64,000 bases of DNA from the NCBI GenBank assembly GCA_014155875.1, contig JACEFZ010017415.1, positions 1,414,001-1,478,000 on the forward strand, read 5' to 3'. This DNA is from Cepaea nemoralis (Eukaryota > Mollusca > Gastropoda > Stylommatophora > Helicidae). Positions within the stretch are counted from its first letter, which is position 1; each line of letters starts with the position of its first letter. Positions 26,310 to 36,519 of the stretch are shown in pieces. Made by a program: the position numbers and the translations under genes. Under the pieces are notes generated by a model. It did no database searches. It was not told where the DNA came from and saw only the letters and a list, made by a program, of their open reading frames with translations.

Positions 26310-26472
26310 AATTGTACTTTTTACTTTTCTTTTTCACTTATTTTTGTCTTGTTACTTTCGTTGTTAAATTTATTTGTTAACATTTTTGTCATCTTCATCG
26401 TTGTATATTTCACTCTTTCATATCTAGACTTCACTGACATTTCAACTTCTATTATTCATAATTTCTCATCAT

Positions 26473-26730
26473 TAAAAAAAAGTCTTAAAAGTCGAGAGGG
26501 TCTACTTCACTGCCACGGGTTTTATCCCATATGGCTCGGTCTCTTTCCGCAGGGCGACCTGCCGAAAGCATCACACAAAGTACGAACTCCGTAGCTCCGG
26601 CGACGACCCCCTGGAGTATCCAGAACAATACACTCGTGAACCGAAAGACGTAGCCCGGAATCGAACCCACAACTTTCGGAACGCGAGGCAGACGGTTTGA
26701 CCACTTCGCCACGATGACTCCCAAGGAGAC
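26473..26730 (-). mobile_element. SINE family A copy, inverted
   Basis: Read on the minus strand it matches the copy at 21897: A box GTGGCGAAGTGG, B box GGGTTCGATTC, the CGGAGTTCGTACTTTG block and the CCGAGCCATATGGG block. A 9 bp direct repeat, TCTCATCAT, at 26464-26472 and 26731-26739 is the likely target-site duplication. Confidence 0.9.
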
Positions 26731-26739
26731 TCTCATCAT

Positions 26740-26965
26740 CATATCGTTTAGTTTAGTTTAGACGTTGGATCAACATCACGGCACACGGTTTAACCCATAA
26801 GTGCTCCGTTTTCCTCCTAACTAAACCTTGAGTCTGGAGAAACTCAGCTCAATGCACGAACTCCGTTGCATCGGCGAGGATCCTGAAATACTTTTGGGTA
26901 GATTTTTAACTGAAATTTTGCCCGGGCAGCGCCGTTAGGCTACTCTTTTTCGATTTCCAACTGCC
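26740..26965 (-). mobile_element. Retroelement fragment with (CTAAA)n tail
   Basis: On the minus strand the sequence ends CCAACGTCTAAACTAAACTAAAC, close in form to the ACTA-tailed end of the 529 bp element at 3620. It also has the block ACGGAGTTCGTGCATTGAGC, a diverged form of the SINE A body. I take it as a relative of the 3620-4148 element. The right-hand boundary is uncertain. Confidence 0.5.
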
Positions 26966-26977
26966 AAGGGATTTTTT

Positions 26978-27224
26978 GCCGGCTTCGTGGCTTAGAGGTT
27001 ATGACTTTTCTCCGTAATCTCGTATACTCTCGCCGGTAACGTGATGACGGTTCAAATTAGCAGTGGTTCGAATCGCATCGGTAACTTACGGGGTATGTGA
27101 GCCGGCCGCTCAGAAAGCAATGGCAAACTACTGAGCGTAATCTTGCCAAGAGATCAACATACAGCTGAAAGATGCTGGTGTTGAGAGCTAAGTCCTGTAA
27201 AGGATATGCTAAAAAAAAAAAAGG
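26978..27224 (+). mobile_element. SINE family B copy with poly(A)
   Basis: It carries the GCCGGCTTCGTGGCTTAG head, the B box GTGGTTCGAATCGC, the family body and GGATATGCT followed by a 12-A tail. The 10 bp repeat GGGATTTTTT at 26968-26977 and 27225-27234 is the likely duplication. Confidence 0.88.
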
Positions 27225-27234
27225 GGGATTTTTT

Positions 27235-27420
27235 TACGTGTGCAACAATACACACGGGCGTCCGATCTCACTACCCAGAGACCAGGGGAAATTCTATTAC
27301 TGGAAGTCCACGTGGATTTTTTAAATAAGTCCCGGTCCTCACCGGGGCCTGAACCAAGGTCCTCCAGCACTCGAGGCGGACACCATACCCCGAGACCACA
27401 CAGCCCTCTCATCATCATAT
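27235..27420 (-). mobile_element. SINE family D, tRNA-like head
   Basis: On the minus strand the head reads TGTGGTCTCGGGGTATGG then, at tRNA spacing, CCTTGGTTCAGGCCCC, weak A and B boxes. The rest (TAAAAAATCCACGTGGACTTCC) matches nothing else in the window. It is called from the promoter-like boxes only, so confidence is moderate. Confidence 0.55.
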
Positions 27421-28269
27421 CATACGCTACTATATTTCTTAATACAGGTGCACATTTTTCATTATGATTACTGCTTTTATTTGTGTTTTCATTCTCTCTT
27501 CCCCCCCCCCCCCCCCCTCCATTTAAGTACATTACATCCCAGCTTCCAGTGTATTTTCGCCGGATGTGATATTTATATTGTAATATTAATAGCATGATAT
27601 GTCTTCGTGAATTCTCATAAACTTGCCACTTGAACATATAATACATCCACGTTTCCGTCCTTTTGATGTTCATGTTTATGAGCAGTTCATGACGTTATGT
27701 TTACAGAAAGAAGGTAAGGTTGCGCGAACAATCCGTGTTATGTATGTCTTTGTTAACATTATCGGGTGGCGGGGTAGGGGTATCCCTATATTAAAGGAGA
27801 AGTGAGGCGTCTGCTATCCTCCGCTAGCCTACGAGACACCCTTGGGCAAGGTGGAGTACCCGTTTAGCGCCTCCCCCCCCCCCCCGTACCCTCCGATCAA
27901 GGTTACGTCCCAAGCTCAAAGTGTATCCTGCGTGCCGAGGAACTGCATGGTTGTGAGGAGCACAGTCGATATTGGCGGCAGTCAAGCTGTTGCTTGGTTT
28001 GATGGACATCTTGTCCAAGGCGCTTTCCACAGCACGAGGTCACTACTGGGGTGACCGTGTACGACCACTCACATACGCAATACCAAATATGGTATTAAAC
28101 TTTATTTTAAAGAATCAGCCCTGCAGCTACGGAATAAGTGCTCTGCGCTTGATATCGTCAGGGGTCAGTGTAGATGAGGTGAAGAGAAGATGAGGGAATG
28201 GAGAGTGAAGAAGGCGAAGAAATAGAAGGGCGCGGCCAGGAGAGTAAGGACAAAAACACAACGCCTAGG
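27421..28269. other. Unassigned sequence
   Basis: No gene is recognised. Long C homopolymers lie near 27500-27517 and 27876-27886. Confidence 0.4.
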
Positions 28270-28770
28270 ATTCAAATATATAAGAGTGGGCTACTGGAAT
28301 TGTCTCAGTGCCAGGCAGACAAGGCCTGTACTGGAGAAACTGACTTACGGCTTTCATGTCATGCTGCAAGAATTGAATGGAGATGATTACCAGTGCCATT
28401 TATACGTTATCCACATTAATCCGACTGGACAGGGGAGACATGAGCAGGGTCTGCTAGTGAAGAGGGAATTAAACCTTGAGTATCTAGACCTAAGTCAGTG
28501 GAATAACAATGCAATAGAGGTGCAGGGTATAAAGATAGAGATTGGGGGTCTGAGGCGGAACGCAATAAATGTATATGCTGCAGTAGATTCTCTTGTCACA
28601 AAGGAACGATGAGGCTGGCTTAAGGAACTGGAGGGGATCTCAGGCAGGAGGCTTCTCATTTGTGGAGATTTACATATCGTTTCTTTACTTATTCAGTCTC
28701 TCGGTAGAGATTTGTTCGCAGCAGACGAGCATAATCTCCGGCGGGCCTATTCTCGCTGGTCGCGAGATCC
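28270..28770 (+). pseudogene. LINE endonuclease relic
   Basis: The plus-strand frames contain WNCLSARQTRPVLEKLTYG and the block LNLEYLDLSQW, INVYAAVDS and, after a stop at 28610-28612, RRLLICGDL, matching the order of an APE-type endonuclease (start, Y-A block, GDxN). A tandem duplication of RRAYSRWSR coding sequence at about 28735-28770 and 28830-28860 follows. The residues expected for catalysis (QE, GDFN) are altered. It may belong with the SDHLP fragment at 30645-31680 as one element split by later DNA. Confidence 0.65.
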
Positions 28771-29337
28771 GCACAGTGGAAGTAAGTGAGATTTGCTTGC
28801 AAATAGACAGGCAATATCTCCTGCGGTATCTATGGCGGGCATATTCCCGCTGGTCGCGGGGACCGCTATAAGTCAGGCGGGGAGTCTGACGTTAGTGCAC
28901 GCTTTACACAGGTTCGGACACTTGTGTTGACAGATGTGCGCGCCCTCATGGTCCGGGCTCGTACAGGGCCCTCACCTGTGGGACATGGCTGAACGCCTCT
29001 AAGCCGGGTCCCTTGGGTGTCAGGGTCTGGCCATAACTCGCCACCGGCTCGTGGTGGTGAGGTCTCGGTGGATTGACGCTGAGCCGCCAGCGTCTGCAGC
29101 CTACCTTGTGCCAGACGTATTGGTTACCCATTCCTCTGGAATACACAAGACTAGGCCGAGGGAGGGATCATGTCGTTTGGGCATCACATGATCTCTGAAG
29201 CTCTGCCCAGACATTGTGATGGAATATTGGCCACATTCCACTCACATACTTTGGTCTGTCAAGACTTCAAGGTGTCTACTACATGCACGAAACAGACAGT
29301 GGGTCAATACTGGGGAGAACAGACAGGGAAATGCCCA
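28771..29337. other. GC-rich unassigned sequence
   Basis: It is distinctly GC-richer than the surroundings and contains a partial duplication of the preceding 40 bp block (28826-28868). No protein family is recognised. Confidence 0.4.
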
Positions 29338-29510
29338 GACAAATCAAATCAAATCAAATCAAATCAACTTTATTAGGGTCACAAATTGGGCGCGCAGGCC
29401 CGTCTTACATTCGGCCCTTCCAATCACTCGTCTTTCGTTCATCAAGAGCATTATACATTTGCATAGGAAGAAAAGTAAACATTGTGAAATGAATGTTGTA
29501 AACATAAACA
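29338..29510 (-). mobile_element. LINE or SINE 3' end with AATAAA signal and (GATTT)n tail
   Basis: On the minus strand the sequence reads TTTGTGACCCTAATAAAGTTGATTTGATTTGATTT: a poly(A)-like signal AATAAA directly before pentanucleotide repeats. This arrangement is typical of retroposon 3' ends. Only the end is recognisable and the left part was not defined. Confidence 0.55.
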
Positions 29511-29559
29511 AGGCTAATTACCATGGTATGAAGCCCATCTCCCACCTATCCATACATCA

Positions 29560-30645
29560 CCCCACCCACACAACACCCCCACCTACCCACACACATGCGC
29601 ACCAAGGGACACATACACACCCCCACCTACCGACACACACACCAAGGGACACATACATACCCCACCAACCGACCCATCCCCCACCCACACACACTGCCCT
29701 CACCTGATCCCCCAATCAAAACACACTCGATACCCACAAACATTCCCCCACCAACCCACACATCCCACGCCCATCCACATTCTACCCCACACATCCTCTC
29801 CCCACCCACACCTCAAACCACCCTTCCCCAGCCACATCTCCATCGACAACATATTCCCCACCCACACACACAATCCCCCACCAACCCACACATCGCACAT
29901 CCACTCACACATCCCCAAACCATACACACACATCCCCACCAACTGACATGTCCCCCCCCCCCACACACACACATCTCCCTAACCACCCATACATCCCCAA
30001 TCCACTCACACTCACACCACCACCCACACATACAACTTCCACCCACCCACACATGCCTTAACCTAATCCCCCACCACACAATCCCCCACCCGCACATCAC
30101 ATACACCCCCTACCACGCACTATTCCCAACCCACGCACCACACACACACATATCCCTCATCAACACATCCCCACTTACACACCACACACATATCCCCCAC
30201 CCAGATACCGCAAAATAATCCCACCCACACCCACACAGATACCCTTACCCATCCACCCCACATACCCCCACTCACACACCACAAAAATCCCCCACCCACA
30301 CACACCTCACCCACACAATATCACCAACCAACACACCACACACCTCTCTCCACCCACACACGCATTCCCTACCCGTCCACCAACACACACTCATTCACAC
30401 ATCCTCCACTACGCACCCACACACCCCCACCAACCCACTCCCAACCAAACATCTCTCGATCACAATACCCCTACCCCCACACACATCCTCCACCCACTCA
30501 CACATCCCACCCCGAGACATACAACTCCCTCACCCACCTACACATCCCTAAGCCACTCACACACCCCCACCCACACATTCCCCATCCACATACACACATC
30601 TCCCACCCACACTCTCCCACATACTTCCACATACCACATACAGAC
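29560..30645. repeat. C/A-rich cryptic simple repeat, about 1.1 kb
   Basis: The plus strand is built of CCCACC, CACACA and ACACATCC-type words with almost no G and little T for over a kilobase. It is not a perfect tandem array but a drifting mixture. The open frames across it (rich in His, Pro, Thr or Gly, Cys, Val) are composition artefacts. Confidence 0.9.
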
Positions 30646-31680
30646 AGGGAGATGCAGACACGTCTATTGGCCTCGCCATTTGTTACCCAGTCGGCAGTAT
30701 TGGATGTAAAATTGACTGTCCTGTGTGATCATGGGAGTGACCATCTACCCCAGTGTTTCCCAACCTTTTTTGTGCTATGCCCCACCTAAGCCTTTCTAAA
30801 TTCTTATGCTCCCCCCCCCCCCCCCCCACCCAACATATGCATCACTTTTAATATTCAAAAATTGAAATGTTCACTAAAGAAACTTGAATTATGTTTTGTT
30901 TAGAAGGGCTCACGGTTCCCAAAGGGGCCAGAGCTCCCCCTACCCCCCCCCCCCCTCCCCAGGTCCCGCGTCCCTGTGTGTTGGTTGTGTTGGGTGAATT
31001 TTTTTTTTTTTTTTTGGTTTGGCGGTTACCCCAGACAAGCTGGTTCCCCCGCCTCCCCCTTTTTTGTGTGGACCCTTGGTCTCACTGTGAGCTATTGCCC
31101 ACAGTGGTCCACCAGGCCCACATCTAAGGTGAAGATATGTGATGGGTTTTTATTTGATCATCCCGGCCCCCGACCAGACCAGGCGCACTACTGGGGGGGG
31201 GGGGGGGGAGCAGCAAATGCACCCGATCCTAGCCAAAGGACCGACATGTATTAGGAAGAAATCACTAGGAAATTATTGAGCAAACACAGTAAGTAAATTT
31301 TCAAAACATATAATGGAGAACTGAAATTCAAGTACAAAATAATATTAATGAAAGATTTTTCTATATTATTTTAATTATTAGTAATTATTTAAATTTAGTG
31401 AGATCCTTGCGCTTGATGCTTGCTGCAAAGAAATTTTATGTCAGGTTCCAATTTAGTTAACTTCAGTCTCAAGTCTCCCCGTTTTGTTATATCCAGCAGA
31501 TTTCTTCCATTTTCGAATTGCCCCCCTTAACAATCGAATTGCCCCCCCCTGTGGGGCGTGGGCCCCACGTTGGGAAACACTGATCTACCCTGTTCAGTAC
31601 TGATTGCTAAGTCCAGAAAGACCAAGGCTGTGAGAGCACGTAAGCCCATTAATATGAGAGAGAAAACGTCGGAGAGTCGC
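30645..31680 (+). pseudogene. LINE endonuclease end, split by a hAT insertion
   Basis: Before the hAT element the plus strand reads through QSAVLDVKLTVLCDHGSDH, and after it the same frame resumes with CSVLIAKSRKTKAV. The junction lies in the SDHxP motif of APE-type LINE endonucleases: SDHLP is coded just before the insertion and LP is repeated by the 8 bp duplication. The fragment thus held an open endonuclease end when the DNA transposon arrived. Its family is not fixed; it may continue the relic at 28270. Confidence 0.75.
30751..31582. mobile_element. Non-autonomous hAT element, 832 bp, second family
   Basis: It begins CAGTGTTTCCCAAC and ends GTTGGGAAACACTG, a perfect 14 bp inverted repeat. 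Perfect octamers ATCTACCC flank it at 30743-30750 and 31583-31590. The end sequence differs from the CAGTGGTTCTCAA family, so it is another hAT family. It carries C, T and G homopolymers and no transposase, so it depends on an element elsewhere. Confidence 0.95.
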
Positions 31681-31719
31681 TCTGAGGGAAGAGACCAATC
31701 CATATGGGATACAGAAAAT

Positions 31720-31949
31720 TTTACTTGCATATCCTACACAGGACGTCGCAGCCAACCCCTAGAATTTGTTGGATGTTTGTGATTTCTTGGCAAGTTTACG
31801 TTCAGAAGTTTGCCATTGTTTTCTGCACGACCAGCACTCATACCTTTGTATGGAAACCAACGCAAGGTGGTCTGCTTCCAAATCGCCTGCAGCTATGTTT
31901 CGAACGCGGTATTCGGGATTAAGAGTTGCATTTGTAACCCTTTTCCCAC
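31720..31949 (-). mobile_element. SINE family B copy, inverted
   Basis: On the minus strand it has the 12795-type head (GGGTTACAAATGCAACTCTTAATCCC region), the body with CAATGGCAAACTTCTGAACG and TTGCCAAGAAATCAC, and the terminus AGGATATGCAAG. Confidence 0.8.
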
Positions 31950-32102
31950 AGAGCCGACATGGGGTAAGACCAGGTGCCATCAAGTCGACCCAGTTGCCCT
32001 GAAACCTGCATGTCCCTTGCAAGATGTTGCCATCCATCCCAAACACAGGCTGATGTTCTACGCAAGTTTATGTGCAGTAGCTTGCCATTGATTTCTGAGC
32101 GG
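31950..32102. mobile_element. Fragments of SINE A (plus) and SINE B (minus)
   Basis: At 31955-32000 the plus strand has GGGTAAGACCAGGTGCCATC and AAGTCGACCC, a diverged SINE A 3' part. At 32010-32102 the minus strand has a diverged SINE B body (GCTCAGAAATCAATGGCAAG). Both are partial and old. Confidence 0.55.
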
Positions 32103-32227
32103 GAAGTCAACGCTGAATTGCGACTGACCAGTGTATGAAACGATTGCCTGACAGCACAGCACCGAAAGTTCAATCGCCATCGCCATATTGATACCTCTCT
32201 GGCACTCCTGTTCTATTTCATATGTAC

Positions 32228-32462
32228 GGAGATCAGCATAGCCGAGTGGACAAGAGTGCTCGTTCTTAAACATCCGGTGTGATGATGCTGAAGTAGGGGG
32301 TTCAACTCTCACACCCGTCAGTCGGACTAAAATGCTGACTTCTCGTCCTTGACGTAAATTACAAGTACCTCTGAAGTCTGAGTGGGTTCGCCTAATGGCG
32401 AGGGACGCTGGTAATAGGAAAAGCTGATCCACACGCAAAAATCAGTCCAGTGATACTAGAAG
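32228..32462 (+). mobile_element. SINE family C, tRNA-derived
   Basis: The head has an A box TAGCCGAGTGG and a B box GGGTTCAACTC. The body carries GGACTAAAATGCTGAC, TGACGTAAATTACAAG and GTGGGTTCGCCTAATGGCGA, and the end GCTGATCCACACGC. An inverted copy lies at 59205-59435 with the same parts in order, confirming a family. No poly(A) tail and no clear duplication were seen. Confidence 0.88.
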
Positions 32463-32539
32463 TAGCGTGTATGGACTACGCTAGAGTTTAAAACAAGCGA
32501 ACGCACGTACTATAAAAAATATTACCTATGGTTTTCCCG

Positions 32540-32990
32540 CATGAAGAACTCTACATTGCGTGTCTTCACACATTGTCCATATGAAGTTAATGATTTTCTG
32601 TGTGCTCCCACAGTGTTGTATCGGCCTCCAACGGCATCCCTTATCAATGCTGTCAACGGTCTTTTCAAGATTCACAAATCCAATATAGAACTGCGAATTC
32701 AGAGCAATGCTTTGCTCTATTATTAAACGTTGTGTGACTATCTGGCCGTTTCATAAATGTTTAGTTGAATACCTAATTGCTTATTCCTTAGTTATTTGTC
32801 ACTGGCATCCCTTAGTCTTTCCAGAATGACCCTGCTTAATATTTCCCCAGGAACTGGCAATAACATTATCCATCTCTTAATGTTCACACAACTGAAGGTG
32901 CTCTTTCTGATGCAACTTCGCAAGATATCTTCCGTCTGTTGGCATTTCTTCGGATGGTTCTATTGGAACAGTTCATTAGATGTTATCCAA
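32540..32990 (-). pseudogene. LINE reverse transcriptase relic
   Basis: On the minus strand the fragments read PGEILSRVILERLRDA (fingers) followed, after frame changes, by IGFVNLEKTVDSID, a diverged motif A (usually xDFEKAFDSxD), and a block corresponding to the helix after it. Frameshifts are frequent. I cannot place the clade. Confidence 0.65.
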
Positions 32991-34374
32991 TCATAAGCGT
33001 GTGGGAGTATTGGCCTCTAAGATTTAACATCGTGTCTCTGCATTGCTTGGTGCTTGTGAACAGTCCCTATTGCTGTAGCCATTGTATCCAGTGCTTGCAC
33101 ATTTCCAGTGTGCCCAGTGTATGTTTGTACTGATGCCATATACACACAAACACGCATAGGAGAATGCATACGTAAGAGAACACCCCCACCTCTCCCCCTA
33201 CCCGGTTTTTTTTTGGGGGGGGGGGAGGGGGGGCAGTATCTGTTTGTTTTTAGCAATGTTTGAATGTTGCACGTCGATATGCATCAGTTGTGTTTGGGCT
33301 AGTTAGTACACGACTGTTTGTGCCGGTGCACGTCTTTGTGAAGATCAAATTTGTGCTGGTGCATGTCTTTGTGGAGGGTTAATGTTTGTGCCGCTGCAAG
33401 TATGTGTGCATGGAGTATGTCGTGCGTGCTTATATGTGAAATAAATCCACACATACATATGTATGCAGCACTGAGCACTGAATATGAGGCTGCGTAATTA
33501 TTACTGTGATATTTAACGTTACTGAATGATGACAGAGGCCAGAATATTTTCCCATCTTCTACTTTTAAACGTGTTTCTTACAGTAGACTTTATTTTTTGT
33601 TTACATTGGATTTTCTTTTTGCAAGGGCTTAACAATAATTAGGTTATCAACAAGTATGAACGCTAACACAAAAGGAGACCGATATCGATGATGATGTTAT
33701 AGAGCTGATGAGAAATTTTTATACAGACCATAAAGAATGATTAGTCACTGTAGTATAATTCTTGCAAGCCGTCACGTCGCTGTTAATAACCCACCCCGCC
33801 CCTCCCCCCAGTTTACGACAACAACAACTAACAGCAACGACATACTCATTTTCAATTTGGACAACGGTTAAATCTACAATCACCCCAAGCTGGAAATAAC
33901 ACGGATCCCGAATCTGGACAAGGACTTGCTAAATATAGTATGAAAGGAGCTTCGGGATTGTTCATCACGTCATAGCCAAGCGAGGACGAAAAAGGCTTTA
34001 AAAATGGCTTACAAGCCGACAGAGAATTAGTGTGTACACCAACCCGAACACGAGGCAGAAGAAGGACCATTGTGACTGACGGCATGGCAGTATCTACAAC
34101 CTCAACACTGAAAGATAAAATCAAGTTGTGAGAAGAAACAAAATAACAGCCTATAAACAGCCAGAGAACTTGGAGGAAAGATCCGAGTCTAGGATCCTAA
34201 AATTTGTTGTCGTCGTGCTTGAAGTCATTCAAACATAATTAAGGTAAGCACAATTTCTTATTACGGTAGTAAATTACCCTTTTCTAGAAGTTGTTGAGTT
34301 GATGTGTTAGAGCCATGTGGTTAGCTCTAAAGAACTTATTTAGGAGGGACTAAATATTATATTCAGTTATCGTA
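32991..34374. other. Unassigned sequence
   Basis: No gene is recognised. Adjacent T and G homopolymers lie near 33206-33232. Confidence 0.4.
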
Positions 34375-34915
34375 GTTTATGGATAAACTGTCTCATCATC
34401 TAATCCTGTTCCTCTTGTACCTTGCGGTGTCGAGGTGAAGTATAAACATCGTGAGAGTGCCCTATTATGGGCTTCATGTATCGATATTCCCATGAACTCT
34501 GCTATTCCCTCCGTCCAACATTTACGTGGTCGGCCTCTTCCTCTGTTTCCACCTGGTCTGTACATCATTGCTTGTTGTGGTATGCTGTTGGATGATAACC
34601 TACTTGCATGGCCAAACCATTTTACTCGCTGCTTTCTAATAAAATCTAGTGCAGCTATAACCCCTACTTTAGTCCTGATTTCTTCATTTCTGATCTTATC
34701 TCTTCTTGATACGTTGAGTATTCTTCTCAGGAATCTCATTTCTGTTGTGATTTATCTTTTCTCTTTTTCTGTCATTGTCCAGGTTTTGCATTGGTAGCAT
34801 AGAGTTGGTAGGAAGATTGTGTTGTTAAGTGCTTTCTTAGTAGTTATTGATACATGTTTGTTCTTTAGTATTGGTGCCATTTGTCCAATGAGTTGTGGAT
34901 ACACTGTACACTAGG
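34375..34915 (-). pseudogene. C-terminal fragment of an RTE-like LINE
   Basis: The minus strand codes for NTIFLPTLCYQCKTWTM-like sequence, then EMRFLRRILNVSRRDKIRNE and VKWFGHASRL, GRGRPRKCW, the usual order after the RT palm. A stop breaks the frame near 34745. The fragment ends with HNRALSRCLY-type sequence and a short tail region near 34375-34400. It is a different family from RTE-A. Confidence 0.8.
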
Positions 34916-35191
34916 ATAAACCATAGTGAATTTTTTTTTTTTGTCTTCTAGTTAAACAACTTATTTAATGTATAAGCATTAGACTTCGGTTGTACCTTTT
35001 TACTTCTTAAGTAGTTAATCTAAATCAGCAGTGATTTAGGAGTGTATGTTAACTTAGGATTTAGAAGGCTAAAATAATTAGTTCAGTAATAAGGAACTAT
35101 TTTTAATGTATACAAGCACTAGTAGGAGAAATTAGTGTAATTTGTAATAGAAAAAGTACATGAGCACATGGTATGTTAAATATTTTTTATG
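34916..35191. other. Unassigned AT-rich sequence
   Basis: No gene is seen between the LINE fragment and the satellite. Confidence 0.4.
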
Positions 35192-35760
35192 TATCATATA
35201 ATCTTGTGTATTTGGTGGAAGCATACATGTGGTGAATCAACTGTGATTTCATTGGTGTTACATCTGTGAATTTATCATTTTTGAGTCACATAATTATGCC
35301 TAATCATCATACATGCAAGTGTGGTTATGATTTATAATGAATGAATGTGGATTGGGCGTATCATAAAATATTGTGTATTTGGTGGAAACATGCATGTGGT
35401 GAATCAATTGTGATTTCATTGGTGTTGCATCTGTGAATTTATCATTTGTGAGTCACATAATTATGCCTAATCATCATACATGCAAGTGTGATTATGATTT
35501 ATGATGAATGAATGTGGATTGGGGGTATCATATAATCTTGTGTATTTGGTGGAAGCATGCATGTGGTGAATCAATTCTGATTTCATTGGTATTACATCTG
35601 TGAATTTATCATTTGTGAGTCACATAAGTCTATCTAATTATCACCCATGCAAATATGATTATGATGTCTGATGAATGATGGTGGAATGAGAGAGGTTCCA
35701 TAATGATTTCATTGGTGGTGAATATATGAGTTTATCATTTGTAAATCACATAAATATGTC
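35192..35760. repeat. Satellite, 167 bp unit, about 3.4 copies
   Basis: Units starting TATCATAWAATMTTGTGTAT begin at 35192, 35359 and 35526, exactly 167 bp apart, with a shortened fourth copy. The first three are about 95% alike. The unit is close to nucleosome spacing, as in many animal satellites. Confidence 0.92.
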
Positions 35761-36042
35761 AACTTAATTAATTAAACTAATTAAAGGTACTTATCTTAAT
35801 CTGTATAAACTGTACCTTTAGTTAGTTTAATATTGTCATATTGTTTTTCATGTAGGTTTGTGTCGGTTTGTGTCTGTTTGTCCTGTTCTGACGAAGGCTT
35901 TGGCCGCAACGTCCAATTTGTCTCTTGTAGTCGTAGCTCACAATCTACTTCTCGTTTTTTGGGTGATTCATTCATTACCTTGTTAAGCTTTACTGCAGTT
36001 CCCCTCATTCTTGTTTATATGGTTGTTTCGGGATTTGAAATT
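35761..36042. other. Unassigned sequence
   Basis: Short stretch with a local inverted repeat around 35775-35830 (AAAGGTAC/GTACCTTT). No gene is recognised. Confidence 0.35.
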
Positions 36043-36044
36043 TA

Positions 36045-36519
36045 AATATTGAGCACAACCTATCACTGGCAACGCTGATCGTATTCTGGTATGAACCTAA
36101 GACCTACCCACGTAGGAAGCACTATACTCAAGTTTCGCTCTCGTTTGAGCTCGTCAGCTGTGCATATCCCTGACCGAATCCGGAAACAAGCCCCGGATCA
36201 CTGGCGTGTGAAGCCTGATCGTTCGGGTCCACATCGATTGACGGACGTCAGTCGCGGCGATTGGGCAATCTTGAGCATAGCCTACGATGGGTGGCGTTGT
36301 GATATTCGGTTATGATAATTTGGCGTGTCCAGCGTGTGGTTACACACCCGCTTCACACGCCAGTGATCCTGGGCTTGTTTCCGGATCCGGTCAGGGATAT
36401 GCACTACTGACGAGCTCAAACGAGAGCAAAACTCGAGTATAGTGCCTCCTACGTGGGTAGGCCTTAGGTTCATACCAGAATACGATCAACGTTGCCAGTG
36501 ATGGGTTGTGCTCAATATT
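36045..36519. mobile_element. TA-flanked long inverted-repeat element, 475 bp
   Basis: The left end AATATTGAGCACAACC and right end GGTTGTGCTCAATATT are exact inverses, and homology between the arms continues inward for more than 150 bp (both arms encode CCTACCCACGTAGGA and CAGGGATATGCA-like words). TA lies outside both ends (36043-36044 and 36520-36521). This is the structure of a Tc1/mariner-type foldback MITE. The two similar small ORFs on opposite strands come from the two arms. Confidence 0.85.

Noticed and set aside
29595..30218. His/Pro/Thr-rich 207-codon frame and Gly/Cys/Val-rich frames opposite
   Set aside because: They are composition artefacts of the C/A-rich tract.
36091..36473. 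Two similar small proteins (MNLRPTHVG...) on opposite strands as a conserved gene pair
   Set aside because: They are the two arms of one inverted-repeat element read in opposite directions.
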